From assembly GCA_947165785.1 (NCBI GenBank), contig CAMVBS010000016.1, forward strand, positions 1-41,704: 41,704 nucleotides of DNA, written 5' to 3'. Both the position numbers and the translations under genes were made by a program. The notes under the pieces were generated by a model, which ran no database searches, had not been told where the DNA came from, and worked only from the letters and a program-made list of their open reading frames with translations. This document shows positions 41,460 through 41,704 of this stretch, piece by piece (positions within the stretch are counted from its first letter, which is position 1; each line of letters opens with the position of its first letter). The stretch is from an uncultured Clostridia bacterium. GTDB lineage: Bacteria > Bacillota > Clostridia > Saccharofermentanales > Saccharofermentanaceae.

Positions 41460-41704
41460 ATGGCAAGCACAGATAAGGCAGCAACACCTGCTAAGCCAGA
41501 GGAAGTTAAGGCAGCAGCTCCAGTAGCAGCAGCAACAGCTCCTAAGGCAGAAGTTAAGAAACCAGCAGCTAAGAAGGCAGCAGCAAAGAAGCCGGCAGCA
41601 AAGAAAGCAGCAGCTAAGAAGCCTGCAGCTAAGAAGGCAGCAGCTCCTGCAAAGAAGGCAGAGGCTAAGAAGCCTGCAGCTAAGAAAGCAGCAGCAAAGA
41701 AGCC
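41460..41704 (+). CDS. Ala/Lys/Pro-rich histone H1-like protein (5' part)
   Basis: The gene runs off the window after 81 full codons. After a short acidic start the sequence becomes repeats of Ala-Ala-Lys-Lys-Pro with Ala-Ala-Lys-Lys-Ala, like the C-terminal tail of eukaryotic H1 and of bacterial Hc1/AlgP-type proteins. Such proteins bind DNA through the lysines and help compact the chromosome or buffer transcription. Codons are mostly GCA/GCT and AAG, so the DNA itself is a short degenerate repeat prone to length change. What follows the repeats is not visible, and a folded domain may lie beyond the edge. Confidence 0.85.
   Translation, partial: MASTDKAATPAKPEEVKAAAPVAAATAPKAEVKKPAAKKAAAKKPAAKKAAAKKPAAKKAAAPAKKAEAKKPAAKKAAAKK

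Noticed and set aside
41604..41704. CRISPR-like or tandem DNA repeat at the 3' edge
   Set aside because: The repeats are in frame and encode Ala-Lys-Lys-Pro units of one protein, without spacers.

Overview
The window reads as ordinary chromosome of an anaerobic, low-to-mid-GC Firmicute, most likely Clostridia. The signs are strong GGAGG-type ribosome sites, some GTG and TTG starts, a GNAT/HAD/XRE-rich gene content, an Rrf2-MetY sulfur locus, a YolD-type error-prone polymerase operon and a complete F-type ATP synthase operon. A gut or rumen lineage is plausible, but the genus cannot be fixed from the sequence. No rRNA, tRNA, CRISPR array, insertion sequence or prophage was seen.

Layout. 1-5.3 kb (+): the end of an unknown gene, a TetR-GNAT operon behind a double palindromic operator, a PAP2-like membrane protein overlapping an XRE regulator, a 2H phosphoesterase and two HAD hydrolases. 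5.3-8.2 kb: a DinB-like gene divergent from a LysR regulator, then a GNAT domain fused to an APH(3')-type aminoglycoside kinase. 8.3-10.2 kb: a membrane diguanylate cyclase and a Pr6Pr-like membrane protein. 10.4-15.5 kb: two ABC exporter half-transporters with extra N-terminal domains, flanking a DUF1854 gene. 15.5-19 kb: a putative SOS operon (Y-family polymerase, YolD-like, SfsA, methyltransferase) with a LexA/DinR-like box in its promoter. 19-22 kb (-): a luxE-luxC fatty-acid-reductase pair with a small membrane protein and no luciferase. 22.2-28.8 kb: atpIBEFHAGDC. 29-30.4 kb: an NCS2 purine permease, followed by about 540 nt without a gene that carry purine-rich repeats. 31-33.7 kb: an Rrf2 regulator (-), a membrane protein (-) and O-acetylhomoserine sulfhydrylase (+). 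33.8-35.4 kb: an ECF-like sigma factor with a membrane partner. 35.4-37.8 kb (-): a DUF975-type membrane protein and two very short orphan type IV pilins. 37.9-41.3 kb: response regulator, ABC ATPase, permease and histidine kinase. At the 3' edge an Ala/Lys/Pro-rich histone H1-like gene begins and is cut off.

Main discoveries. (1) An overlooked 29-codon leader peptide (32210-32299), very rich in Met and Cys with two Cys-Cys pairs, lies ahead of metY inside mutually exclusive RNA stems that end in a terminator. This looks like a sulfur-amino-acid attenuator layered on an Rrf2-type promoter motif. (2) A 10-12 base word, CTTTTTCGAGAA, recurs far above chance on both strands. Its intergenic copies sit beside terminators, resembling an uptake or other genome-wide signal. 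(3) The APH-GNAT fusion carries a near copy of that word at its domain junction. (4) The ATP synthase c subunit has a two-carboxylate motif like that of Na+-coupled rotors, and the epsilon subunit lacks its C-terminal domain. (5) The response regulator appears to have a leaderless promoter, and four TTAAC repeats with helical phasing precede its ABC transporter.
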